Below the pieces are notes generated by a model that worked only from the letters and a program-made list of their open reading frames with translations, did no database searches and was not told the origin of the DNA. A DNA stretch of 64,000 nucleotides from Strigamia acuminata (Eukaryota; Arthropoda; Chilopoda; Geophilomorpha; Linotaeniidae), in contig OX442315.1 of assembly GCA_949358305.1 (NCBI GenBank), forward strand, positions 3,038,001-3,102,000, read 5' to 3'. A program made the translations under genes and the position numbers. Numbering within the stretch: position 1 is the first letter of the stretch; each line of letters starts with the position of its first letter. Of the stretch, positions 1-10,900 are shown one piece after another.

Positions 1-29
1 CGGTAGCCCGCCGGGCCAGTCCAGCACTG
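1..29. mobile_element. Terminal fragment of a CAGTG-type inverted-repeat element
   Basis: The window opens with the end of an element: bases 1-29 read inward from an end CCAGCACTG. Their reverse complement matches the element start at 1745 (CAGTGCTGGACTGGCCCGG). The CAGTG end is like those of hAT-type elements. Its body lies outside the window, so class and length cannot be told. Confidence 0.4.
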
Positions 30-877
30 ATACCGGGACCTTATGCATTGAATTAGTTAATTAATTAGATTAATATTCTGTGAAATTAATATTTGGAAAT
101 CCAGGAACGCAACAATGTACCTCTTTACAACGTCTGCTAAAAATGTTGTAATTGAATGTAATGAATTGTTTCTTATTAAACGTCTTCTTGACGTTGCCAC
201 CAGCTAAACTTTTCACCTGCGTATTGACGCTTGACCAATTAGGATCAAGCACATTGATTACTGCTGTATTGTGTAAAATAAAGTTATCACTAATTTGAAA
301 TCAACCACCATGAGTCATATCATTATCATTACTGTATTGTGTTACTCCAACCTTCGAGCTTAAAAACTACAAAAAATGCAAATGCGAGATGTTAGTTGTT
401 TGCCATTTGAAGGCAAAATGGCGCCATTTTGTGTCTTTTCAGACAATTACAATAAACTTGGGCTTGCAGTTAAATTGTCTTATGTATAGGCAACCACTTA
501 CATTTCTTTTTTTTTTTCAAACTCGTATGTTTCGTTTTTAAGACTTTTCTTTCTCCCTTGCAGTTTTCTCTTTGAAATTTGTCTTTCCGAACGCTGGAAT
601 GAAATCATGAAAAAAGAAAGATGCAGGCACAGGTTTGTTGTGTAGCAACGTAGAACTACGTCAAGTCGTAGCCTGATCGGTTGGTGTGTGCCAGAGTATA
701 GTAATGTCATTTTCTATCATTTTTCAGAAATACAGAAATATTTTATTTATTTTTAAATTCATACAAGAAAGATCACACGAATTTTGCAATAACGATTACT
801 GAAGACATTATTTACATCAATTATTAATATAAGTTACGAATTATTACTGTCATTTAGTTGATATTGTGTATTGTACT
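30..877. other. AT-rich spacer, no gene seen
   Basis: Short ORFs here show no recognisable domain, no codon bias and no splice structure. The segment is AT-rich and may be intergenic or downstream flank of the IR gene. Nothing more can be supported. Confidence 0.5.
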
Positions 878-1542
878 TATACTCGAGTTGCACCCAAGAA
901 AGGACCTTACAATCTCTACTCTCATTGGTCGAGCAAGTTTACTGGTGTAGTGCACAGTCTACTGTGGTGTAGTGATCCACAAAAGTAGACCCAAACTCAT
1001 CGATTACAATGTCTGTACATTGTCAAGGCTAAACAAAGATGTCTGCCGGTTTATCGGGCGACCTTTTTTGAATTTTTGAAATTCAGAAACCGCAATTTTT
1101 GTAGCACGGCCGGCCTTTCTACCTACTCGATTACTAGATCCAAGAATTTCTAAGCAATTCAGAAGATTGGGAGATGAGCAGCTGTTAGTTGTTGACATTT
1201 TGGCTGCTTCTGGACAAAGTAACCAATAAATAATTCAAACGTTGTTTACGATCCAGACTGAAGTAACCAATAAATAATTAAAAAAAATTTTTTTTTCCAG
1301 TTGATGTAAGCAATAAACACAACAATCATGAGTTGGACATTTTTTAATGTGTGAAACTACATTGTTATGATGGAAATAACATTTTTTATTTTATAAAATC
1401 AAAATAACATAAACTAAATTAGTCATAACAATCACAACAATAAATAAAAAACAAAACTACTTCTCCTGGAGTTACTAGTAAACTCGCTCGACCAATGGGA
1501 GTCGAGATTGTAAGGTCCTTTCTTGAGTGCAACTCGAGTATA
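878..1542. mobile_element. Non-autonomous TA-target inverted-repeat element (MITE)
   Basis: Two inverted repeats of about 65 bp face each other (880-946 and 1475-1540), both starting TACTCGAGTTGCAC, with roughly six mismatches. A TA dinucleotide flanks each end (878-879 and 1541-1542), as for Tc1/mariner-type insertions. The interior holds only a 64-codon minus-strand ORF (1004-1198) of no known family and a direct repeat AAGTAACCAATAAATAATT near 1217 and 1259. No transposase is present. Confidence 0.75.
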
Positions 1543-1744
1543 GTTTTGTGACAGGTGACCGCACAAGAAGCTTTTGAAAAATTAGAACTTAGTTTCATGA
1601 ACGTCTGCAGTACTTCGATGCTCTATGCAGCCGCAGGTACAACGTCGGCAAGACTAGTTGACTAAGACTGTGCCGCAACGTAGGCCTATGTCCAGAGTAA
1701 GATCAAGGAATGCATGCTTTGTTTATTTACAAGTGAGTGTGATG

Positions 1745-1993
1745 CAGTGCTGGACTGGCCCGGCGGACTACCGGGAATTTCCCAGTGGCCCGTCCCTGGC
1801 CCACCGTAACCTGTCCCTGTGGCTCCACCCATCCAGATTTCCCGGCCAATAGGAACTGCTGAGCTTCTAACGGTGAGCCAGAGTATAGATGGAAATCATC
1901 AATTGCAACATTTAGGTGCGGGACCTTAGCGCTATAACCACTCGAGAATTGCGCGTTTGCACTGCTCCCGCCGTTGTCGGGCCAGCTCTGCAC
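1745..1993. mobile_element. Small CAGTG-type element next to the IR stop codon
   Basis: The left end CAGTGCTGGACTGGCCCGG has an imperfect inverted partner near 1977-1993 (GGGCCAGCTCTGCAC). It is the same end sequence seen inverted at 1-29. It lies just past the stop codon of the minus-strand IR gene, so it probably sits in the 3' UTR. No clean target duplication was found, and the right end is uncertain. Confidence 0.4.
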
Positions 1994-1998
1994 AGGAA

Positions 1999-2786
1999 TT
2001 ATCGTTGTGCAAATACTTCCACGATGAGCACTATTCCTGAACATAAAATACCGCCAATAACAACGAGGAATGCTGTGAGTGTGTGATGGATAGAGACGGG
2101 CTTCACTGGTTTGTTGTCCGCTTGCACGCAGAGTTTTTTCGGTTTCTTATCATTGCGCGTTTTGCTCAGGACTCCAGTTTCGTGTAACTTTAGCAGTCTG
2201 AAAGCATAAAACAAAGTTTGTGCATTTTTAATTCTCATTTTATTTATTTAAAAGATGAAATTGGTCATTTGTCTGATATCGAGTATACTTTTGGTTAAAG
2301 ATGTCCACTTGTTTTGATCCCTTCTTGAATCGAAAATACTTTGAATAAGGTATCTGAATTTTCCTAATGGTGTATTCACAATTAGATCCATGTCGCCATA
2401 ATAGGACTTCGTGTGTAACTATCAGAGCGTTGTTTTCACGCGAAAGCAGATTTTCCTCTGATGTTTTATTGTGGAACTTGTATAATTCTTTGTTGGGACT
2501 GTTTTGCATTCGTTGCCATATTTCTCTCACAATGTTTCTTTTATCAGTCTGTAGACAAATAAGTTATAGAAAAATAAATAAGTTTTAGAAAATTGGAATA
2601 TTACCTCGAGGAAAGATTCCAAGTAATTTATTACAACTAAATTAACTTTGTCATCAGAAAGTAATTCTTGAATGTCATTGTAGGGGACACGATTTGGACT
2701 GACAGTAATTGATGCGTACAATACAGCATTGTAGCTAAAAAACATGATCATAACAAAAATATTTTTTGTTTGAAGAACGGCAGAAA
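1999..2786 (-). pseudogene. Ionotropic receptor (IR/iGluR family), exons 7-9
   Basis: Three minus-strand exons: exon 7 2605-2786, exon 8 2289-2548, exon 9 1999-2233, with GT-AG introns of 56 and 55 bp. Exon 7 carries the channel segment with SYNAVLYASITV, typical of the SYTANLAAFLTV-like motif after the iGluR pore. Exon 8 holds the second ligand-binding lobe with NNALIV and a C-x-I-x-I pattern. Exon 9 ends with the last membrane helix (TAFLVVIGGILCSGIVLIVE), the usual IR C-terminus. Phases fit exactly across all nine exons (1605 nt, 534 codons plus stop). The gene is called a pseudogene only because exon 6 has an in-frame TAA; splice sites and frame are otherwise intact. IRs are chemosensory or thermo/hygrosensory cation channels of protostomes. 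Confidence 0.85.
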
Positions 2787-2933
2787 CTGTAAAAATAGAA
2801 AAAAAAAACATGCAAATTGTTTACTTCAGAGTGAATATCTTTTCATTAATAGGCGCGTTCAATTTCAAATCGAACAACCGATTCTCTCGATTTTCTAGCA
2901 CGGAAAAGACGCGATATCTCAGATAAATGTTAA

Positions 2934-3109
2934 GGTGCCGTTCCAACGGCGAATCGTCCAAGGACGAATCTGGCCATTCGCACGAATGGCGAAATTCTAC
3001 TTTATTCTGTCAAAAAGCAGTCCCAATGGCAAGTTTCTCCCAATTCGCCATTGGGAACGTATTTGGATCTTTCTAATGGCAAATTGGTAAACAGTAAACC
3101 AATTCACCA
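2934..3109. mobile_element. Left part of an old inverted-repeat element split by LTR element A
   Basis: Starts GGTGCCGTTCCAACGGCGAATCG; the matching inverted end CGATTCGCTATTAGAACGG lies at 17640-17660, beyond LTR element A. Internally it repeats short palindromic words such as CAATTCGCCATTGG. The ACCA at 3106-3109 is the target duplication made by element A. The two halves (2934-3109 and 17296-17663) thus form one element inside an intron of the IR gene. Confidence 0.6.
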
Positions 3110-4860
3110 TGTGACGATTCTACTTTTGGCTGATTTAATAGCCATTTAAGATAGATAAATAATCGGTTTAAACAAGACGTTGCTAGGAGTAGCAACAACC
3201 TAACCGAGATAAGCTTACAGAAGTCTGTGTAAAAATAGGAATTCATGACTGAGCAGAAGTAACTTACAGTTTTTAGTGTGACATAACATATTTATTACTG
3301 AATAATAACAATAACAAAAATGGTGGGTTCTTGACGCGTGTAAACGGCGGCATCAACTGGTTGAGGATCCGGGCGAAGCCAGAGGGATACGGCTGACTTG
3401 CGGCATCGTCACAAATATCGCTACGGAGATGTATTTGGTCCGCAGCATCGATTATCTAAATATGCGAAGAGTCCTTCGCATAAACAGGAATATTCGGCAG
3501 AATATTCCATTGTTTCAAATGAATAAAAGTCAAGTGATTAAAATAATACAACAAATGAATTGTTATATAAATATTAATTGGGCGGGGACCGTCACGACAA
3601 TTGAGAGAACGTCGCGGGAGTTGTTGAGACTCCATCCGCCAGCATGCCTTACGACGACAAGATCTCGTGATCAGGCGCCGAGTATTTAATTGTACGCTTT
3701 AGTTCGCTATCGGTGGTACCAACCACCAGGTAAACATTTCTATGGACTTACCGGGTTTAAAAGATATTGCCAATACAGGATTACCAATGCCCGAGTAATT
3801 TGTTTAACACAGTGTTGTTCAACTCCTGTTCACGGGTTACTAACCCGGAGGGTACGATGGGGCGGGGACCGTCACGACGGTCGAGAGAACCATCGCGAGA
3901 GGATTTGACTCCTCCATCCGCCAGCATGCCTTACGATGGCGGGATCCAATGATCGAGCACCGGGTAAAATATTAATCGGCCACTGCCGTTGGATTACCAT
4001 TATCCAGGTAGTTATTTATCGCAACATCTGAAGATATTACTCACGGGCTACCAACCCGGCGTGTTACCTGTGCATTAGGCCTTTACCGACTTTTAACGAG
4101 CGGAAGGACCAATCGTAGAAAGACGGGAACCTGCGTGGGTTGTTTACAACAACCATCCTGCAGCGGACTGTGGCCAGTTAGCTGAGGGACCTACTTTCAT
4201 TTAGCAAGGTCGTACTGTATACGACCGTTATATTAAGCCACCGTACGAAGTCCTACTGTCCCGTAGAACAGCCGGCTAACGTTACGGGGCCATTTCATGC
4301 GAATGCATGTCTATTACCGGAGTTAGCCTTCCCGAAATAGCCCTACAACAGCAATAACAAATAGTAATGAATACTAACTGTGGAGAGCTGAGGTGGCCTG
4401 ATGTGTCGATAGAGAATAATGAAATCAAACGATAACAATTCAACTACAGACAATATACAAGTTCAGTTATCAAGCCAGGGGGAGAGTGAGAAACTGATGC
4501 TTATATAGTTCTGTAGAACTACTAGATTGGCGACAGCCAATCAGCGTACGAATCGGCGGATTCGTGGGTCACTAGTCCGGACCTAATATATGACTATGTC
4601 CAGATGGGCCCAGTTGGGGTCCGGAAGGGTCCGATTGGTTCCCTTCGACAGGTAAGTAATGTGGATATTGATTCGATAGAATCAACATCATCAAGTAATT
4701 AATACTTAATTCATATTGAATAAAATAGTTATATTTTATTCACCGTGTCCAAGTAATAATTTATTACGCTTTTTAGTTTCGTCGAGTTTGAATTGCGCGC
4801 GTTTGTTAAACAGCGCCATCTATTGTGAACATTGATAAATACTGATTTGTAATCATCACA
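3110..4860 (-). repeat. 3' LTR of copy A
   Basis: 1751 bp, pairing with 15541-17291. In coding sense it starts TGTGATGATTAC and ends GAATCGTCACA. It contains two copies of a roughly 100-bp module (about 3590-3690 and 3857-3960) sharing GGGCGGGGACCGTCACGAC and CCGCCAGCATGCCTTACGA, and hairpins of the form CGGGTTACTAACCCG. A TATA box (CTTATATA on the plus strand) lies at 4500-4507. Small ORFs in it are not genes. Confidence 0.95.
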
Positions 4861-4870
4861 CATCCCCCGG
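4861..4870 (-). promoter_or_regulatory. Polypurine tract of copy A
   Basis: In coding sense the internal region ends CACCGGGGGATG directly before the 3' LTR (TGTGATG). This is where second-strand DNA synthesis should start. The same CCGGGGGA word recurs at the gag/pol junction (12161-12168) and after pol (7893-7900). Confidence 0.65.
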
Positions 4871-5556
4871 TGACAAGCATAGAGTTTACCAACTCTTCAA
4901 TTGTCATTCTTAATGTATAAGAAATGTTCACCTAATTCTATCGAATTAATCCACTTGGTAAGTATTTTATTAAACTTAATCCTGTTATTTCTTTCAGAAA
5001 CTTCATCACCCGATTAGACTAATCGGCTTCCCTGTACAACGCAACTCCCGGTTGCTAAGCGACGGAAATGAACTCGTCCGAACATGAACACATGTTCGAG
5101 AAAACTAATTTCGATAGAAATTTTATTTCTTCGTCAAATAAACTTCTTCATAGTTCGTTAATCATTCAAGATAATCAATAAAGAATAAACTTATGCAAAC
5201 TTTATTTATTGAAAATCTAAACTACTAATTTTTATTACGACTGTCATAAAAATTATCGAATTTCAACTTGAAATTCTTTAATACTTCGATCAAAGCAAAA
5301 TAAACACAAAATTTCCACAAATAATTATGAAATTTGCAAATAAATCAAACAAACATATATTAATATGATTAGTTCAAAATAACAACCAAATTGAATTCGG
5401 AAAACAAAACAAATTAAATTGAATCCAATTTTAAATCAAACTATATTCTTATGAATATTTAAATAATTAGTTCAAGATCTTGAAACCAAACAAACACAAC
5501 ACTCATGAGAATATTTCTTAATTGCAAAAAACACACAACAAACACTTGGAACATTT
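4871..5556 (-). other. 3' untranslated region of copy A
   Basis: AT-rich stretch between the ORF3 stop and the polypurine tract, with no ORF of note. It holds an X-box-like palindrome GTTGCTAAGCGAC at 5051-5063; the counterpart in copy B is GTTGCCAAGCAAC at 45897-45909. Confidence 0.6.
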
Positions 5557-6925
5557 TTAGTCATAAAAATCGTCGTCGAGGAGCTCGGCCACGAAATCAA
5601 CGACGGACAGCAGCTCTTCTGCATCCTCGAACTGAGCGTCGTCCGAAGTCTCAGACTTAGACGCTGGAGGGGCGCTGGACACGTCGGTTACGGCCGCTGG
5701 AGGATCCTCCACGGGTTTAGACGACGTTTCTACAGCTTGTTGAAGCTTACGAGCTCGCCCTCGTGCCAAGATATTGGTTCGTTGAACCTTGGCAATTTCC
5801 TTCGCTCGGTCGAGCGTAAGACAGCCTCGCCCTCGCGACATCGCTCTTGGTCGAACGAATTCCTCTTGCACCTCGCTTTCGACGCTGTCGGCGGCATGGA
5901 CAGTTTCAGTAGAAACTTCAGAGTCCTCGGACGGCGGCGGCGACTGTCGAAGGAGTTCGACTCTTACACCGGCGTTGGCTTCAGCGCGGGCCCAGGTGAG
6001 GAAGCGCGGGTCGATGTAAACCGCTTCGCCACGACTATTCAGGAAAAGTCGGCACTTTGGGCAGTGAGCCCAACATCGCTTCTCGTTAGGCTTAATGCCT
6101 TTAACTACGTGGGGCTGAACCTCCTTGCGCCACGGCTCCGAACGCGGTCGCGTTTTCCTTCCACGGCAGTTTGGACAACGCATCAATGAAGACCCTGCGG
6201 ATGCACCGCAGCACCACCCACAGCCGACGCAAAATGGGCAGATCGTCTCCGTGGCCTGGTCCGTTACGATGTTATCGTGCGGAATTCCTGCGGCCATGTC
6301 ACGCTCGCACTGTTCTTTGCGCAGGCGGGCCTTCTCGTCCTTCTTTCTTGCCTTATTGGCGGCTCGGTACTCGCGGTTGCGAGAAACAGGCTCCGAAAAA
6401 CGCAGGGCGCCCGGTGGCGGCTCGTTCCATCCGTATTCGGATGCCGAAGATTCAGCACCGGCAGGAAGATGTGCAACAGACGTTGATTGTCCTGCCACAG
6501 TCGGGGCAGCTGCATTCGACGTGTTGGCGACGGTAGGCGCCACGCTTGCAGTTGGCGGCCGAAATTCTGGTGAATGCGGGGCCAACGACGTTGATAACGT
6601 TCGCGGGCGGAAATGCTACCTGGGCCAACGGGGCCAATTGCGCCGACTCATAAACGGTTGGCTGCGCAGAAGTGGACGGGGCCTGCATCATCGAATTCAA
6701 ATCGAGCGGAAGTCCGTCCGGATGGACGCTCAGCCAATTTAGCGTTGCGAGTTGCAGCGGCGTCAGGGCGTACATCGAGGCGGGTGCCGTCGGTATCGGT
6801 TGGGCCCTCAAATAAGCGCGCTCGGCCGAACGGCGTTGCTCGTCACTAGACGAGGTGGACGAGCTGGAGCTTTCATGACGGTGTCGTCGATGACTCCGTT
6901 TCGAACGGTGTTTACCGCTTCCCAT
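5557..6925 (-). pseudogene. ORF3 of copy A, frameshifted SR-rich/zinc-cluster protein
   Basis: Homologue of the intact 493-codon ORF3 of copy B. The ATG is at 6923-6925, directly after an acceptor-like CTGCAG. Relative to B, two bases are missing at about 6586, so the frame from the ATG runs off into a short tail, while the downstream frame continues open to the stop at 5557. Both halves remain well conserved: the first has the basic Ser-rich start, the second the cluster CPFCVGCGWCCG...CPNCRG, the CWAHCPKC motif, a SRGRG patch and an acidic tail. The lesion looks recent. Function is unknown; there are no membrane segments, which argues against an envelope protein. Confidence 0.8.
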
Positions 6926-7974
6926 CTGCAGACGCAAATAAATTATTTTATTAAAAATAATTCCACTCTAAATAGTCATTCCTTGAGTCCAAAGAATTTA
7001 AAACGTATTGTTCGCAACGAAAATACACAACTCGAGTTATTTATAACCCTTAACACCTGACAATAATGAGTCACATTCCCCTTGTGTTTATGACACGAGA
7101 ATGGACTCGCCGACAGGGATTTTCATCGAAAATCGCAACTTGTTGATTTTTCAAAAGAAAAATTCTTTTAGTTTCTTTAAACTATTTAATCCAACTTTTG
7201 AGTATCAAGGATAACTTTCGTATTAATTAATTAACACTTAGTCTAATAAATATCTTACATCGAAAATTCATCGCTAAATAATTCATGCAAGCCTCGACCG
7301 CGACTTGATTTAAATAATTAGTGCCTACATACTTAAATCTTAATAATTCATTATTAATATTTAACCCAACTATTCGACTGAATAGCTAAACTTCCAGAGT
7401 GATTTAATGCCGATTCACGCTTATAATACACGTGAATTTTTTAACTTTTATCGGGACGCCGATAATTTATCAATTGTTGCGAACAATTTTCAATTCTTTG
7501 GTCAAAGAAAAATAACGAAACTACTTACTGTTGGAAGTTTCGTGTTTGAAGTTGGCTAAATGAATTAGCGTCGAAATTCTCAAGTCGAAAAAGTGAAGAG
7601 GAGACGAGGGGACGAAGTCACTTGTATCCACGTGTTTAACGAAGTGTTTTTTGTGCAATGAACCCTGGGAATTTTATTCCCTATTAATTATCGGGTTCGA
7701 GGTTTAATCACACCTCGTAAATCTCGTATCCTCGTGAAGAGGCGAGAACATCACTTTTCAAAGTAATTCTCTGTATTTTAGTTAAAATACATGTAAATAC
7801 AACCAAAAAATTAAAATATTCTATCGAATATTTAATTCATCGCAACAAATTCATATTTTAATATAAATTTCAATAAATATCGTAATATCTTGTCCCCCGG
7901 TGTTGAGATTATAAATCACTACACCTGTCAGACATGTAAATAATTACAGTCTTCAAGTTTTGAATAAAACTTTA
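6926..7974 (-). other. Conserved non-coding gap between pol and ORF3, copy A
   Basis: About 1.05 kb without an ORF; copy B has a gap of similar size (47888-48986) that shares many words, such as CCCTTGTGTTT and the block around TCCCCCGGTGTTGAGATTA. It likely holds signals for ORF3 expression, including the 3' splice site next to the ORF3 ATG. The polypurine-like CCGGGGGA copy is at 7893-7900 on the minus strand. Confidence 0.6.
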
Positions 7975-10900
7975 TCAATTCCAACAGAACTTTGAGGCTT
8001 TTCCTCGTTGTTGGTAAGGTTTTTTAAATACTGCAGTGATGTTTCGCACGAAATTTTCATCTGCATATTTAGGATTTGGTTTTCGTTCTCGTCGTGGACG
8101 AGTGCTAGTTCGAGGAACTATCGGTTGGGGTTTGCGGGGTTTTCGAGGCGGTTTCTTTGGAACTTCGCCTCTTTTTAACGCCGCTTTCCTTTCCATAGCA
8201 GTTAAGCGTTGTCTATGTCTATGTTTAGACTTTGTGAGCGCAGATTTGTCAATCTGCACTGAAGTTGAGTCGGATAATTCCATTGGAATTTCTGAGGAAG
8301 TTTCAGGAATTAATTCCATTTCTTCAGCATCCGGAAGTTGATTACTTTCGTCCATCCATTTAGGATTTTCCTGAGGCGAGTAAGAGGCGGACTTTTGTCC
8401 TACTTTCCAAGTCTCAATCGGGTACGAAGGAGTATAGGGATACAACGCTTTAATATTTACTGATTTTTCAATCGAACCATCAGCTAATTTGCGTAATTTA
8501 TACGCTCCGCCAGGAAGTACTTTAGTAATTTCCCACGGTCCATCTCTCTTCTCGGCAAATCCAGCGGAGATATTTTTATCTGCGCACGAGAGAATGTGAG
8601 TCTGTTTCCAAACTAAATCTCCAACTTCGAACTCCGTAATTACGAACTTTTGTTCGTGTATTTTCCTATGTCGTTCAAAATTCAATTGAATTCTGCGATG
8701 CATTTCTTGATGCGATCTGCGCAATACATCCAATAGTACTCTGACATATTTTTCTGGATTTTCTTTGTCAAATGGATTGGCATGTTTGATAATCCTTGGG
8801 TCGAAGGGTAATGTTACGATTCTCCCCGTGTTGAGTAGCATCGGGCTTGAACCCGTTGCCGACGAAACGTTATTTCGCATTGCAAATGCGAATTCGTCTA
8901 GATATCTTGGCCATTGCGTGTGCACATCTGTGTACAGAGCCAGCATCGTCTTTATATCTCTATTGGCTCGCTCTGTCGGGTTCGCCTGGGCATGATACGT
9001 GCTTGTATGGGACGGGCGAATGTTGTACATTTCGCAATACTCATTGTAAATATCGGAAACAAATTGTTTTCCGTTATCGCTCACAATCTTTTTGGGGTGT
9101 CCCCATCTGTTTGTAACAGATCTTAATTCTTGAACGCAGTTAGCGCTCGTGGCTTTGGTCAAAGCCTTAATTTCAACAAACTTGGTACAATTGTCAATAA
9201 TGACAAAAATATACTGGTTTTGGGACCTTCCCGCGGGTTTCGGGCCCATCAAGTCCATGTTAATACATTCCCAAGGATTGGTCATGTTGTGTGGTGTGTA
9301 AGGAGCTGCGTGCCTTTTCTGTTGAATAGGCTTGTACTGAGCACAGTGCGTGCAGCTTTTGACGTAGTTCCTGACACTTCTACTCATACCAGGCCAGAAA
9401 TATATTAAACGCGTTTTCTCAAGCGTCTTACTCATTCCAGCGTGACCGCTTAGGGGGTGGCCATGACAAGCGAAGAGTACTCGTTTTACGAGTGAACTGG
9501 GTACAACGGCTTTAAAGCCATTTCCCGAATCGTTTAATTCCTCTTCGAACGAATGGTTAAAATAGATGATCATTTGATCACCATCAACTTCTTTTTTGTC
9601 CAAACAATAGTTTTTGACTTTGTTTTTCCATTCTTTTATTTCAGATTGTGGTATCCCAACAACCTTGTCATTCAATAAATATTCCCGAATGCGTTTGCAT
9701 TCAGTATCTAGTAACTGAGCATCTATTATTTCTCTCCTTGTAGGAGGGACTTCTTTAAGTACTTCAGTCAACGCACTGTACAAGGTTTCTTGTACTTCCT
9801 CCCCCTCCTTTTCTTCAGAACATTCTTTAGAATTTTCTGAAAAAAAGGAACGCACACTAGCCAAATATTCTCGTTTCTCCGGGGCACGATTTAATGAAAC
9901 AGAAGGATTTCCGTCCCACTCAGGCCAGTATTGTTTAATTTCAACAGGTTCCACATGATCACGAAGAGGAATGTCTTCCTCTGTTAGTGGGGCTCTAGAA
10001 AGTGCATCTGCAACTTGGTTAGCAGCACCTTTTCGAAAAACAATTTTAAAATTTCCACATTGGATTCTTAAGGCCCATCGGCCAAATTTCCCAGATGGTT
10101 CAGGCGTTCGCATCAACCATTTCAGTGCTTCTGCATCTGACTCTAAAGTGAATGTACCATATTCGAGATATGGTTTAAATCGATCAATAGCCCACACAAC
10201 TGCGAGACATTCGAGTTCCGGCGTTGTATAACGCTTCTCCGCTCCACGTAAAACTCTGCTTGCATAAGCTACAGGTCTGGGTACAGAAATGTTTTTCTGC
10301 TTCTTTTCATCGAATATATCGACGTCTTGGCAAAGGACAGCTCCTAAGCCTTCATGTGAAGCGTCAGTCATGACAACAAATGGCAAAGTCATATCTGGTT
10401 TGTGTAGACAATTGTCACCACAAAGTAGCTCTTTAATTTTATTAAAAGCTTCTGTCTGCTCATCTCCCCATTCAAATGGAGTTTTCTCATTCATCATACG
10501 TGTGTATGGTGCGGCAATAGTTCCGTGATTTGGAACAAACTTCCTGAAGAAGTTAGTCATGCCGTGAAAGCGCTGAATGTCTTTAGCACACGTGGGGGTG
10601 GGAAATTTCATGATCGCCGATATTTTATCGGGATCACCGAAGAGACCTTCGGGTTTAATCCAGTGGCCCAAGAATTTTAATTCTGTACGCCCAAAACGAG
10701 ATTTCGCTTTATTTATTGTCATGTTGGCTTGGTTAAGCCTTTCCAAAACATCTCGAACATGTTTGAGATGATCATCCCAATTATCTGAATACACAATTAC
10801 GTCATCCAAATAAACTAACGCGTAGTCTTGTAAAGCTGAGCCTAAAATGCCTTCCATCAGACGCTGGAAAGTACAAGGCGCATTGCAAAGGCCGAACGGC

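Noticed and set aside
3429-3952. ORFs of 61-86 codons repeated at 3429-3952, 15860-16383 and 20770-21181
   Set aside because: They lie inside LTRs in non-coding orientation or frame and recur only because the LTR does; no domain.
5737-6742. Plus-strand ORFs up to 205 codons opposite ORF3
   Set aside because: Shadows of the ORF3 codon pattern; no homologous motif and not kept in frame in copy B.
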